The notes under the pieces: generated by a model
What the model was told of the DNA's origin: nothing
The model's database searches: none
What the model saw: only the letters and a program-made list of their open reading frames with translations
Shown: in pieces, positions 46,101 through 57,822 of the stretch
How the letters are laid out: each line of letters opens with the position of its first letter
Position numbering within the stretch: position 1 is the stretch's first letter
Assembly (NCBI RefSeq): GCF_905147365.1
Contig: NC_056409.1
Coordinates: 8,747,001-8,811,000 of the forward strand
Source of the DNA: Aricia agestis
Taxonomy: Eukaryota > Arthropoda > Insecta > Lepidoptera > Lycaenidae
Length of the DNA: 64,000 nucleotides
Reading direction: 5' to 3'
Made by a program: the position numbers and the translations under genes

Positions 46101-47225
46101 TGATACAAACAAAATATGTTTCTCAAACTTCACCTGCCTGGCCAAAAATAAAATGCCATCTTAATAAAATTGCCACTTGAATACATTAAATTCAGAGTTG
46201 TGTCTTTATTGATAGAACAAACGAAAAGATGAAATAATTAGATTTTGTCTGACTGTATTTTAACAATGAAATTTTGAGTTAAGTGTGTCTTGGCTTCTTC
46301 TTCCATTATTGTACTGTATTTTCAAGGACCAGCTAAATAAAATGTAATCTTGTGATGTAATTAACGACTTGCAGCGGGATGATTTTAATCTTATTTGAGA
46401 AACGTTTATATTTCTTTCAACTTCGTTAATTTCGGAAGCAATTTTGCTTTTAATCGAATTATTTTAAGACCTTCAGAAGAAGCTAAGAGTGAGATGTGAC
46501 AAACGAATGTTTTAAGTTTTTAATTATTGTATTTTTTTTATTTTTCCATATTTAAAAAATGTGCTCTTGTTTACCTGCTAGCTATTTTTATCGATTTCTA
46601 AAATTAAAATATTCGTTATTTGTACCCTCTGTTTTATGAACCTACGTTATCACATTTTAGTATTAAGATAGTTACTACCATAAACTTATAATATACTGTC
46701 GTATAGACCTCCTGACAACCCGAAAATGCGTGACGATTTTCGATCTGTCAATGTGTGCGTGTGCTAGTGATGTATCTTTTACTATCGATAGTATAGTCCG
46801 TTCGAGTTATTTTACCTGAGTTTCTATGAGAAATAAATAATATGCAACGTTGACAGATTTTGTTATACAACGTTGCAAATACCGAAAGGGCATAAAAACG
46901 TGTGTTGAGTTGTGACGACCTGTCAAATAAAAGTGGTCACAGTTCACAATACACTACCTCTCTCTTTTCATCTTGTTATAATTCCATAAAGGATTTTCTT
47001 CTCTCTCGCACTCTTTGTTGGTCTATGCATTATAAGTTTATGATTACTACGATAATGACATTTTAAGCATCTTTCTGAAATGTATCTCTCTAAGCCGGCC
47101 CTAGACGATCAATAATTGTATGTCAATATCACGCTTCAATTTTATTGAACAGTTTATTTGACGATTAGATTCAAGGCGCGCTATGTTCAATATCAACCCT
47201 AGTAGCCTGGGAAAATTAAGAAATT
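46101..47225. other. AT-rich unique stretch
   Basis: No features supported. 46690-46930 is slightly CG-richer, with no structure I can name. Confidence 0.4.
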
Positions 47226-47530
47226 CAGACCAAATAATTCATGTAGTTTTGAAAGTTGGTACAGTTGTTCCTAAAGGTGTCGAGATGAATATACTAAAAG
47301 TCCCCGAGGGAGGGACACGAGCCGCCGGTGGGGGAGGAGGGGGGGAAAGGTCTCTTTTTCAAGGTTTTTGGTTGTGACTCGAAAATTATTAATAATATCT
47401 CTTTAGTAACTTCTACGTTAATTATCTACATTAAATTTCCTATAAATTACGTCTAAACATTTTTACTGTACGATCATTACTTTAGGAATAACTGTACCAA
47501 CTTTCAAAACTACATGTATTATTTGGTCTG
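47226..47530. mobile_element. Foldback element with 51-bp arms
   Basis: 'cagaccaaataattcatgta' and the next 31 bp (47226-47276) are repeated in reverse at 47480-47530 with two mismatches. The spacer carries a G-rich stretch ('ggtgggggaggaggggggga') that could form a quadruplex. The 64-codon frame across it is not a gene. Confidence 0.82.
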
Positions 47531-49803
47531 ACCGACGATTTTGAAACTAATTTTCTTAGACTATAGATAGTCTATAATATTACGCAATACGTGATATTGT
47601 TAAAATATATTATTGTAGGTCTAACTGAGTTAAGTTTTTTATAATCTTGGAAACTTCGGATCTCCTATCTATATCATGTAAAACAGTTACTATGTGGTTA
47701 GAGAGCTTCTTTATAATATTATCTCATTACTAAAACTAAGTAATACAATTTATGCTTCAATATTCTACTACAAAAGCTACGTGGCTGCTTGCCAATCTCA
47801 TAGTATCCGGGAAATATTCTAGTAAACAGGTTTAAAGCTGACGGACTTACACCGAATGAGATCTGAGCGTGATACCCTTTATGAATATTGGTACGTATAT
47901 GTAAGCCTACTGAACTCCGTACACTGCATGCCAAAATAAACTATCCATTTCTTAAAGACGAAGATCAACTGTGTAACTTTCATGTCATGTTACTTTCCAA
48001 TGACACCATCTAAATGTAAACCAGTAGTCCCATATTGATTAAGCTTTTATACCTTGCTAAATAATTGTATTTTGGCATATTTATAAAGGCATTGTCGAAG
48101 TTGGTATGAAACAAAAAGTGGTAACCCACAAAAATTTAATTTTACACATTACAAATAATAATACATTTTCGTACCATTTGTTTTTGCCCGCAGTGTTGCA
48201 ATTTCTAACTACGAATAGCTATCGTATCCTAAAAATATTGGGAATTCCTTACTTTTATCGTGCTTTACTATCAGACGTCGACGATCGGAATTTCCAAATC
48301 CTAACAAATATCCGAAATGGGTTCGCGGAATTTCTTAGATCCTCTCCGAAAATGTTTATTTGTTTCATTACAAGTAAATAAATCATCGTCTTGAACGTTT
48401 TATCTTTAATTCCTCGTGTAATCGGGCGAATCACAATATTGTTTTTGCTGAATTTTCTAGCGCGGGCTTCAAAAACTTTGCTGCTTCGCTCCCAAGAATT
48501 CATGTTTCGGAGCGATCAATCTTTTTTTTTTTATTAGACTCCACAGACAAAGGACGACAGAAATACAGCGAATTTTAACAAATGTAAAATAATTTCAAGT
48601 CTGGCCCAAGACAATGGTTTAAATTTTGCGAAATATCCACAACGAGGCATTACAACTTCAATTAGAGTCGGGAGGAAAATTCCAAAATTTACCTGCAGAC
48701 GTGTAATGGTACGGGGTTGCAATATTTATGTAAATGCGCCGTAAACAGCAGCTGTTACGCTTCAGCTCCACTGCCTTATTAACATAAGTTCATGTATTGA
48801 CCCTAATACGAATTTACTGCCTTTATACTATTGAGTGATGAGCCTATCGTATTGTTTTAGTATTATTGTTGTTAATGGTGCACCGATATGCAAGATTATT
48901 ATGCACCGGAATATTCGAGGATCAATACGGTATGTATGTTTGTGATTAGCCTATTACAGAATATCCTCTGTCGGGAAGAGATATTAGTCATAAGCAGTCA
49001 TGCGTTTAAACGCTCTATGCTTGCCGATTCCAAGTATCACTTTGGCATTCTAATCTAATCTGGCAATCAAGGCAACCTACACCAAAATTAACTAAATACG
49101 TATTAGCAAGATAGACAATGAATTGGTTATAAAATATTACAAAACTATTTATTGCCCTCAATTTCGTTCGCGCAGATATTGCGACGTTCGTATATTGCGG
49201 CAGAACTATCTTTAGATATTTTTCCATAACAATTTTTTTTCTAATAAGTCAAGCGCTGCGCCAAGAGGTAACAGAGAGACAAATAGATACAGTATCATAA
49301 TACATTTTATAATACCGTATTATTAAATTATTATGGGTCGGTACTGGGTACCTTTTGTTGTACTAACGAGCTCGTTTGCGGAAAAACCAGACGAAGGTTA
49401 TAGCACAGTTAAAAGAATAATAACGACTTATAATTTTTTGTGACTACACTTTTGATCATAATTTGAAATTTATGTAAATAATTTGTCAGGCCTCGTTCTG
49501 GTTTTTGTACTCCATTAACGGCATTTCCATTACAAAGTGACGAGCCAGGAGCCAGGACACGGCTTCCTGTTACAAAAACTTCCCACTTCTGCGGTTTTCA
49601 ATTCCACAATTAACGTCCACCTGCAAAAGACAATCTCATAATTTAAATTTTGAGGAGGACAAAATGTTATACTAAACCGCAAATAATAATTATCTGTAGG
49701 GTTACATTTCTTTCAAACTGAAAACAACTGACTATTTTTATAAACAAAACAGTCTGGCTAGATTAAAGAAGATGGACAGCGGATTTTTGTAAACTGCTTT
49801 TAT
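47531..49803. other. Unique stretch with unrecognised short frames
   Basis: A 91-codon frame (48106-48381) and minus frames at 47719-47934, 48255-48503 and 48534-48722 have no domain I recognise. A pyrimidine tract plus 'cccgcag' at about 48187 resembles a splice acceptor, but the downstream frame is not convincing. No repeats identified. Confidence 0.4.
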
Positions 49804-50169
49804 GATTATATTTCTTCGCTTCATTCTTCGATATATAATTAACCAGTAGTACCTTTGTATATCTGCTTGGCATACGCGTTTTTTTAAAGATTTATGTAGG
49901 TAAGTTGAAAAATTACACGCTCCCTAGATCACACGGCGTTCCGGCGTGCCTCATTCTTTGTTAACGCGAGGCAACGCGAACACGTATACTTAGTAACCAT
50001 GCCAAAGCGCAGCTGGTTATTATTATTAAGATAATTGAGTCAGTGTTGTAAGTAACTAAAGTCAATGTTATTTTATCGTGTAACAAGAAAATACATGTAA
50101 GTACTATTAAATACTTAAATAAACGACAGGCACTACCGAGGCCTAGACGAGCCAATTATATTCAATACT

Positions 50170-51260
50170 AACCGGCTTGTACTGCGACCACGAGTTAATA
50201 AACGTACAATGTGATGGGACTACGAGTCTTTAAAATACACAATCTATAATATTATGTATGCTTTATTTGTTTTAAAAATAGAATTATAGAAATATATGTT
50301 TGCCGGATTGGGGGAAACAACTGCAGGTGATTACTGCAATTATTTAATTAACCGGCATGTACTGCGACTGTGAGTCAATAAGTACAGTGTGTTTGGACCG
50401 CGAGTCCTTTTACACAATCTATATTATTATTTTATATGCATCGGAATTGATTGCGGATCTCTGACGATGTTTTTTTACCTATTCTAAAAATAGAACTATA
50501 TTATGTTTGTCCGATTGAGGGAAATAGTTGTAAGTTAATTAAGTACTGCAAGTGTTTAATTATGTTAAGTTATTTTATAAACCGCCATAATGTGTGGATT
50601 GACCGCGAGTCTCTAAACACAATTTATATGCATCGGAATTGACTGCGAGTCTCTGACGATGTTTTATCTGTTCTATAAATAGAACTATACGTTGGCTGGT
50701 TTGGGGGTTAACAGGGAGTTATTTTATAAACCGCCATAATGTGTGGATTGACTGCGAGTCTCTAAACACAATCCTTATGCATCGGAATTGACCGCGTGTC
50801 TCTGACGATGATTTATCTAAAAATAGAAGTATAATATGTTGGCTGGTTTGAGGGGATTAACTGCTAGTTAATTACTATTTAAATTTAAAATATATTGATA
50901 TTTTTTAAATCAACATAATGTACGGATTGACTACGAGTCTCCGACAATGTTTAAAAATAGAAATTAGCAACTACCGCGCGTTTTTCCGCGCTCTTTGTTC
51001 TATAAATAGAAAAACATAATAATTATTATTATAATATTAATATTATCTTTGCCGGTTTATAGAGAACAGCTATTTCGAGTTAATAACTAGATTGACTGCG
51101 AGTCTCATCAGTTAACAACCAATGCGCGTCCCGCGCGATCCTTTTGTTCTAAATATAGAACTACGATTATAATTTACTATGTCTGCCGATATATAATTTT
51201 TATTATTAAATAAATCTTGCATCAATTTTGGGACTCGAGATACACCGCGAGTGTATAACG
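50170..51260 (+). repeat. Degenerate tandem array with TATA-like motif
   Basis: Five to seven decaying units of about 150-220 bp. Recurrent words are 'gactgcgagtctct' (roughly ten forms), 'gcatcggaattga', 'tctgacgatgttt' and a palindromic 'gttctataaatagaac' or 'tctaaaaatagaac'. The clearest pair is 50574-50722 and 50723-50871. No coding. The class is unknown; it is not a known satellite to me. Confidence 0.8.
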
Positions 51261-51577
51261 AAACTTACTTAATAATATCTACGTAACGAGATAGTTACTA
51301 CCCTCAATATTTTTCGTAACATATTTTATCGACATATAAGTCGATTATAACGAGCTACCCCAATATTTAATTTGGTCCCTTACTAAAAGTGACAGATATA
51401 GGTACGGAACAATCAGGTTTCGAATGAACCCGAAGCTTTCCCGAGTACCTGCACCGATAGAACCGGTCCAGATCCGGATAGATCCAGGGTTCTCCTACTG
51501 ACGTTAGGTGAACCCTCTTTGGATTCGCCAGATTATTGTTTTAAATGACCCTAAAAACGATTAAGATAAGCTACTGC

Positions 51578-51877
51578 TTATAAAACATTCCTGATAATAA
51601 GTATTGTAGATCGATTCCATTTCGATCGATTATTATCATTATAGATTTCACCTGACAAAGTCTCGATATTATCAGACTTATCAACAGTATCTGGCTTATC
51701 TCGATATAAATTAGTATCAAACTTATCAGATAATACAATATTATCAGTATAACTTTGTAACGCAAACCTAAAACACTCAAGACTCGATAAATCTTGTCTC
51801 AATATCAGACCGAGATTATTATTGTTTCGCTGGATAATTCCAGTATTTGTTCTCCGAGACAAATTAGTACATGCCAA
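51578..51877 (-). CDS. Unrecognised 99-residue open frame, possibly transposon-derived
   Basis: The frame begins MACTNLSRRTNTGIIQRNNN and contains 'LILRQDLSSLECFRF', then an Asp/Asn-rich middle. No signal peptide, membrane segment or domain recognised. Upstream on the minus strand (51900-52020) is a GC-rich leader; downstream lies the tandem array. The leader has a 'ggcgccagccgac' stretch vaguely like a retroelement primer-binding site, so a gag-like origin was considered, but no LTR pair was found. It overlaps another minus frame, and 99 codons can occur by chance here. Weak call. Confidence 0.15.
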   Translation of the reverse strand: MACTNLSRRTNTGIIQRNNNNLGLILRQDLSSLECFRFALQSYTDNIVLSDKFDTNLYRDKPDTVDKSDNIETLSGEIYNDNNRSKWNRSTILIIRNVL

Positions 51878-52110
51878 TCAATACCTTTTGGGCTCTGAAA
51901 AACCCTTCCCGCTACCCGTCAATGAAAGGGGGGGGGGCGATAACCGTCGGCTGGCGCCGCTAGTACAGCTGTACCGCTACAATCAACTTCCTTCGAGTTC
52001 GAAGAGTGATGGAGGCGACTAAACGCTCAACACCGCAGCAGTAGTGCTGACAGCTATTTTTATAGATATTTTATAATTATTTATTACTATTATAATTATT
52101 GTGGGCTTTA

Positions 52111-52340
52111 CACAGCTACCCGCAACCCGCGGCCCGCGGGCCGCATGCGGGCCACCGGGACTTTATTTGTAGCCTATTAGAATTTGAAATTCACGCCCAC
52201 GGGCAAAATATTATACAGTCAACGTGAAAGTCTTTTTCACTTGTAAGTCGTTATTTTTTAAACCTAAAAATGTTTGTTGCGACCCGCGACACCAAGACCA
52301 AAAATGATTGCGGCTCGCAAAAAGGGTTGGGGACCACTAG
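52111..52340. mobile_element. hAT-like MITE
   Basis: The right end reads, on the minus strand, 'tagtggtccccaaccctttt' followed by 'tgcgagccgcaatc', a familiar hAT terminus. The left part is GC-rich ('cccgcggcccgcgggccgca'), containing a 14-bp perfect palindrome. The left boundary and the target duplication are unclear. Confidence 0.6.
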
Positions 52341-52954
52341 CTTAATATATTATACATCTTGACATGAATAAATTATTATTAGAATTTAAAACTATATCTT
52401 CGTGTACCCTCACCGAAGGTTACCTTATTTCAAAGATTTTCTTTCCCCCAAACAAAGCGGCGGAAAATATTGTATTATATTTCAAATTTACAATTTTTGA
52501 ATTATTTCAAATTTGAAACCACTTCGTTAGTTTATTTCGAAATGACATGTTAATTTGGAAAATTAACTTTTAAGGCTTTCAAGCCAATACCCAAAAGTGG
52601 ATATCTATCAAATAGATTTAAGAGCCTACTTCTTGGTTACTTCCTAGTAACTCACTAGTCGATCGAAAGACTTTAATTTACTGATTATGAGCCTTAAATC
52701 TTAACGTACAGACTATCAGATGCGCTATTTTTTTTTCACAAAAAATATAAAGAAGGAAACTAGACCAGGCGTAGGCTTTATCACTACTAGACTTACCACG
52801 CTTAAACAATATTGACAATGTTCTAGGCGAGAATTCTTCAGCCTCAGGCGCCCTTTTTTTGTTAACGTTTTATTGTAACTAGTGCCATGGTTGTATTAAA
52901 TCCACAACAAGTATATTGTAAATATTTAAGTCTTGACGATTATAAATATATATA
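52341..52954. other. Unique spacer
   Basis: Nothing recognised apart from AT-rich inverted words near 52470-52520. Confidence 0.4.
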
Positions 52955-53278
52955 CTAGCTGTCCCGGCAAACGTTGTTTTGCCATTTAAAGTATTTCGCT
53001 CATAATACTTATTATTATTTTATTGAAGTGGCTAAATAAGTATGTCACCATGGCAAAGTCCATGATTGCTATCCCGTCGCACAAACAATGGTCGCCGGCA
53101 GTTTCGAGTTGTAATAATTTACTATTATTTATTCAACAAATGAATACACTTATAAAGATAAAAGAGTAGAGGTTGTCTGATTCTCAACCCTAGCTCGCTA
53201 AGATTTACGAAAATCGGTCGAGCCGTTTCAGAGGAGTTCAAATACGCACACCGTGACACGAGAATTTTATATATTAGA
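52955..53278 (-). mobile_element. Helitron-like element (324 bp), minus orientation
   Basis: The 5' TC lies opposite 53277-53278 ('tctaatatataaaattctcg' on the minus strand). The 3' end 'caacgtttgccgggacagCTAG|T' is at 52955. Contains 'cggctcgaccgattttcgta'. Both ends obey the A|TC...CTAG|T rule. Confidence 0.78.
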
Positions 53279-54337
53279 TATATTATGTAATAGTATATGC
53301 CTATTAAAAACGGAATAATATAGAACAGTTAAATCAGTGTACTATTCGTGAGCTAACTCAACTGATAGGTGTTTTGACATCTTCATATCCTGATTTCTGA
53401 CTCCCGCCGCGGAAACAACTGGATTTCAGCGATTAAAATATTTAATACTAAATAAAATATGCAATGATAAATACGATAACAGAATCACACTTATTCTTGA
53501 ATAATTGTTAAAACATTTAGCCTGGTGGACCGAGAACACAATATTCTCGACTTTCAATCATATTAATATGCATTACATTATATGCATACATTATCGACGA
53601 CCTCGGAGCCGGACCCAGTTAAAGCAGTAACCTTAAAATTTATTCTAAAATACTTTACTTTGAATTAGATTTTAGATATTTATACTCTGTTCAATCTTAT
53701 TAGTTAATAGACATATTACAGAGATCTTCGTCCGCTCCATCGGAACCTTAGCCAAACAATTTGACATATAATATCTTCTACAGCCTGTGCACTGTCATTG
53801 TTTATGAACAATGTTGACATTATTGGTTGGTTACATTGGCTCAGATGAATGTGTGAAGACTGAAGCGTCTTTCGAAATAAGCTTTCCGGTAAAAATATTT
53901 GTATAATAAATACATACTTGAGGCGTATAGTACCCGCGATCCACTTACAAATTATTTGTTTTTTTTTCTTGCACTCTGTACCTACTGAATACGGGTCATT
54001 ACTCATTGACTTAAAACTTTCTGCCTAATAAAACTCGGCATAATAAAAAATTACGGTTTTAAATATCGGTATCGAAAATCATATTACAAAGACATCAACT
54101 CCCGGGCGTGATCGGATCGGTGATGATATTAAATTATGTAATTCCTTTTTATTAAAAAAGTTTCAAGTTATATTTAAGTTATTACGCCGTGCGATGGTTA
54201 TTCAAGATTATATTAAATAGGAAAATGGTACAGAACGGGTTATTATTGCTAACGTTTAACGCTCCGCATAGAACAGCCAACTCCCAGTCGGTTAGTCGCT
54301 GGATAAAGCAGGTGCTGTGCGAGAGCGGGGCAGCGTT
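53279..54337. other. Unique spacer
   Basis: A 96-codon minus frame (53716-54006) is unrecognised. Nothing else. Confidence 0.4.
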
Positions 54338-54413
54338 GACACGAGCGTCGATACGAGCATCGACACGAGCATCGACATGAGCGCCGACACGAGCGTCGAC
54401 ACGGGGACTGAAA
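54338..54413 (+). repeat. 12-bp minisatellite (about six units)
   Basis: Tandem units of 'gacacgagcgtc' with variants 'gatacgagcatc' and 'gacatgagcgcc'. It keeps reading frame on both strands (plus: DTSV/DTSI; minus: ARVD/ARID), a by-product of the 12-bp period. The flanks (54280-54450) are GC-richer than the surroundings. Confidence 0.85.
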
Positions 54414-54767
54414 CTGGACACGATCAGTAAGACGACAGTCGACAGGCAGGACTAGCGACTACAATATTTTCGATATTTTCCTTAGCCATCATTTTATCGA
54501 CGAACAAAGTTTCGCTGAATCAGTTATATTATAATATTATGTATAATCACCATGATCCCAGTGTGTTATCATTTGAATCACAAACCATAGAGGTTTCTTA
54601 CGTTTCGTTTCTACTGACTGTTATTATTATTAAATTCTTTTTCGAATATAATGATTACTATTCATAATAAATATTGTTTTTCGTAAAAAAAAAAAAAAAC
54701 TTTCTTTCGTTACTCTGAAAATCTACTGGTTAATTATATATCGAAGAATGAAGCGAAGAAATATAAT

Positions 54768-55116
54768 AAATGATCAAACGAACTTACCAAGTGAAGTTCG
54801 ATCATTATTATATGAGTCGCTTCATTCGAAGATATAATCTCCCTCCCACCCAGTCTGCACGAAACTATGTTTGCTGCAGTACCCAAAGAAAGAAAGAAAG
54901 ATTTTTGCATTACTTCTCTCTAAACATAATGAGGCACGCCGGAACGCCGTGTGATCTAGGGAGCGTGTAATTTTTCAACTTACCTACATAAATCTTTAAA
55001 AAAACGCGTATGCCAAGCAGATATACAAAGGTACTACTGGTTAATTATATATCTTCGAATGAAGCGACTCATATAATAATGATCGAACTTCACTTGGTAA
55101 GTTCGTTTGATCATTT
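54768..55116. mobile_element. MITE with perfect 69-bp TIRs (349 bp)
   Basis: 54768-54836 ('aaatgatcaaacgaacttac' onward) is exactly complementary to 55048-55116. The 211-bp interior contains most of the segment duplicated in reverse at 49830-49955. It is flanked by AT-rich DNA without a clear duplication. The 66-codon frame inside is not a gene. Confidence 0.85.
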
Positions 55117-55297
55117 AAAATATGTCACTTATAATTGCGGACCTTTATCAAAAATATTAACGTAAAACATAATGACAGATACCTGTAATCACGTTTTAAA
55201 AATTAAACTATTTTATGTAAGTAAGTAATAATTATTATCGTGGGTTATTTACAATTCTTTACGTCCTAATTACTTATTTCATAATTAATATAATACT

Positions 55298-55582
55298 TAA
55301 TAATAATAATCATTATCTATGGACACTTCACACCACGTCAGTCTGGTCATGTGCTAAGTACCTGAAGGACTTGTGTTACTGGTATCAGACAACGGAAATG
55401 TATTTTAAAATAGTTTTATACTATACAGATATTATTTAAGATTTTTATTATAATATAATACACATATTTAACCATGACCCAGGAACTTTGAAAACTGTTT
55501 GTTCCGTCGGCGGGATTTGAACCCGCGACCTCCGGCTTGAGCTACCATCAGCATTAGCACCAACTGAGCTACAGAAGTTGTC
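55298..55582 (-). mobile_element. tRNA-derived SINE family A, copy 3
   Basis: Minus orientation, head 55501-55582 with B box 'gggtttgaacccgcg' read on the plus strand as 'cgggatttgaacccgcg'. The tail (TAA)n is at 55298-55312. Shares 'acttcacaccacgtcagtct' and 'acctgaaggacttgtgttac' with the other copies. An insertion of about 8 bp in the anticodon-arm region distinguishes it. Confidence 0.86.
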
Positions 55583-56271
55583 ATTAATAAAATCCTACAG
55601 CTACATAATTGTCAGGTTTTATAGTGCTCATTAAAATAATAAATTGCTTGTCAATGCCGGAAACTTAAATTTAATAAAAATTACGACATAAAAGATTTGA
55701 AAAATAAAATGTACTTAAATAGTATTGAGTAAGTAATGAAAATAAACAGCGAAATACATTGTCTATTGTCTTAATCACAAATGTTACATGATAACGGATA
55801 ACAAACTAAAATTGATGACGTTAATCACGAGGTAATGCGGATGAAAATTAATCACTTTAGATGGAGTGGATAATACTGACCACTATCAATCCAATTTTCT
55901 TCGTGACGTGCAATCAACTAATCATACATCCACACAAAATTAATATTAACCACGATTCCGTCACGACTCAATAGTCATCAATTAGGTGGAACGTTTCTGA
56001 GTGGTCTATTGACTGTGAATGCTAATGAGTTTTGTGACTATTCTAATAAATTATTCAAATTAATGTACACTGCGCATCAACAAATCATCTATGTCTGTTC
56101 TAGCTTCAAACATACTTCGTATAATCTGTACAGATAGGGCGGATTCTGCTATGGTGATTTATTATTGTTTTATAGAGCACCATCGTATTGTTCGCTACAT
56201 AGATTTTGTGTAACTAATTTGTTACTACTACAAGTGTCCTAACTGTTTATCGCAAAAGGCAAAAAACTGTA
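55583..56271. other. AT-rich unique spacer
   Basis: Nothing recognised. Confidence 0.4.
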
Positions 56272-56480
56272 TAGCTATGTCCACACTATGCAATTTCATC
56301 TTCAATAATTTTCGTCATCATCTTTTTATTCAACTTTCGTTTGGCATATTCAATAATTATTGAATGCGTCGTTGGAGAGAAAAGTGTCATAGCGTCGCGG
56401 GCATGCCTCACATGCGATGTTGACTGCGCTATAACGCATGCCCTTGATGAACAAAAAAAGGCACAGTGTGGACAAAGCTA
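56272..56480. mobile_element. Mariner-like MITE (209 bp)
   Basis: Ends 'tagctatgtccacactatgc' and the reverse of 'tagctttgtccacactgtgc'. TA at both ends fits a Tc1/mariner target duplication. The interior includes 'gcatgcctcacatgcgatg' and 'cgcatgccc' in CpG-rich context. No coding. Confidence 0.78.
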
Positions 56481-57055
56481 ATGTGTTCTTTCTTAAAAAC
56501 CAAGATATTATGGTGGATAGGGTCCAATATAATGTATAAAACTGGCCGCACTTTGTTGTAAGCTCAGACCAAATAAAAAGTCGTAAGTTAAACTCTTATC
56601 CTAACTTCAAACACTCCAATCGTGTTTTGATCTAAACATACGAGTATTACGGAGAAATTCAGATGAATTCAAATAATACACGCAATTACTTTGGAACGGT
56701 ACAATTTCCAACAATAGTACATCAAACGGAACATAAACACTCGCAGCATAATTGTATTACACTCGATCGCACCTGCACTACAGTCTAACTACCCGCAATA
56801 ATCAATTTCGAAGGCAAACCTGTCTAGTTTACATTTGCAAGATGATTTTAGATTGGTATTAGAAATCCCCAATATTATTGGCGTTTTCATTTTATGAAAA
56901 TCAGAGTATTTCACTCCTATTTTCACGTTTCAAATCTGTCTATAGCTTTATTGGTTGTCATCCTATAATCTCTAAAAGCATTTATAGACGGATGGATGTT
57001 TTGGCGTGTAGTTTGTGAAAATTAATGTCGCTTAGTGGTCTTATATATTTAATTA
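56481..57055. other. Unique spacer
   Basis: Nothing recognised. Confidence 0.4.
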
Positions 57056-57161
57056 TGTCGCAGCCAACTGGTTAAAATAGCCGTCTAATCAAACAGCCTA
57101 GCTCTTTGACTGAACAACGCCATTCAATTACACCACACACGGCTATGCTATGGCAGCGACA
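57056..57161. mobile_element. Foldback element family F2, deleted copy 2 (106 bp)
   Basis: 'tgtcgcagccaactggttaa' through 'aacgccattcaatta' matches the left arm of 40272-40614; only the terminal 'ggcagcgaca' of the right arm remains. TA flanks both ends. An internal deletion removed the centre. Confidence 0.78.
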
Positions 57162-57822
57162 TATCCATGCTGGCATATAAGGCGTGGACATTCTGGTATA
57201 ATATGAAACAATTAAGCTATGTATAAGTATTATAATGAGTGATCTTTTTTATTAAATATTATAAATAATGTTAACAGATCAAAATTATTCCTATAGTGTT
57301 TTGGTTACAAAAACAACTACCAATTAGATTTAACTACATGGCTTGGCATTTTAATATAAAAAGCGTATATTAAATCCCTAATTAACACCAAGTCGTTAAG
57401 AATCAACGTTGTTACAATTTTAATTAAGCAGCACGTGAAGCATTCGGGAGACCCGAAAAGAATTCTCCGAGTAATAATTCAAAGTGTTAATCTTCTGATT
57501 TAATGGATGGCAGTAACGAGAAAAAATGCGTAATTACAAGCTTAAAAAACTCTTAAATGAATGATTTTTTGGTAAGATCCGTACTCCATTTGGATGGTTT
57601 GTTGAGTAGCATTTTTTCATTAAACCTTTTTGAGCCTTTTACCGACAATCAACGACTAGCCGGCGGCTTTACCTATCGCACATCGCTAATAAGTAAAGGG
57701 GGCGAGAGGCGATTAACCCAAAATTGTCGATTTTATAAAAATACTTCAAAATTACATACTACATAGATACTACGATACTACATTATATTTCCAAGAATTT
57801 GATCTGAGCGAAAACACGATAA
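57162..57822. other. Unique spacer
   Basis: A 69-codon frame (57557-57766) is unrecognised. Nothing else. Confidence 0.4.

Larger units (their letters stand above)
49804..55116. repeat. 5.3-kb complex bounded by inverted duplicates
   Basis: 49830-49955 and 54928-55053 are identical reverse complements (126 bp, no mismatch by eye). 54724-54766 is an additional reverse copy of 49804-49847. Between them lie a degenerate tandem array, an unrecognised minus frame, a hAT-like MITE, a Helitron and a minisatellite. It could be a composite foldback element or an inverted segmental duplication of a MITE. No transposase recognised. Confidence 0.75.

Noticed and set aside
48106..48381. 91-codon frame preceded by an acceptor-like tract
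   Set aside because: The frame starts before the putative acceptor, the translation shows no conserved pattern, and there is no matching donor in frame.
50170..51260. CRISPR array
   Set aside because: The units are long, degenerate and lack a constant repeat/spacer rhythm; the genome is eukaryotic.
51578..52020. LTR retrotransposon with gag and primer-binding site
   Set aside because: A 'ggcgccagccgac' stretch and a minus frame suggested it, but no LTR pair and no reverse transcriptase, protease or zinc knuckle were seen.
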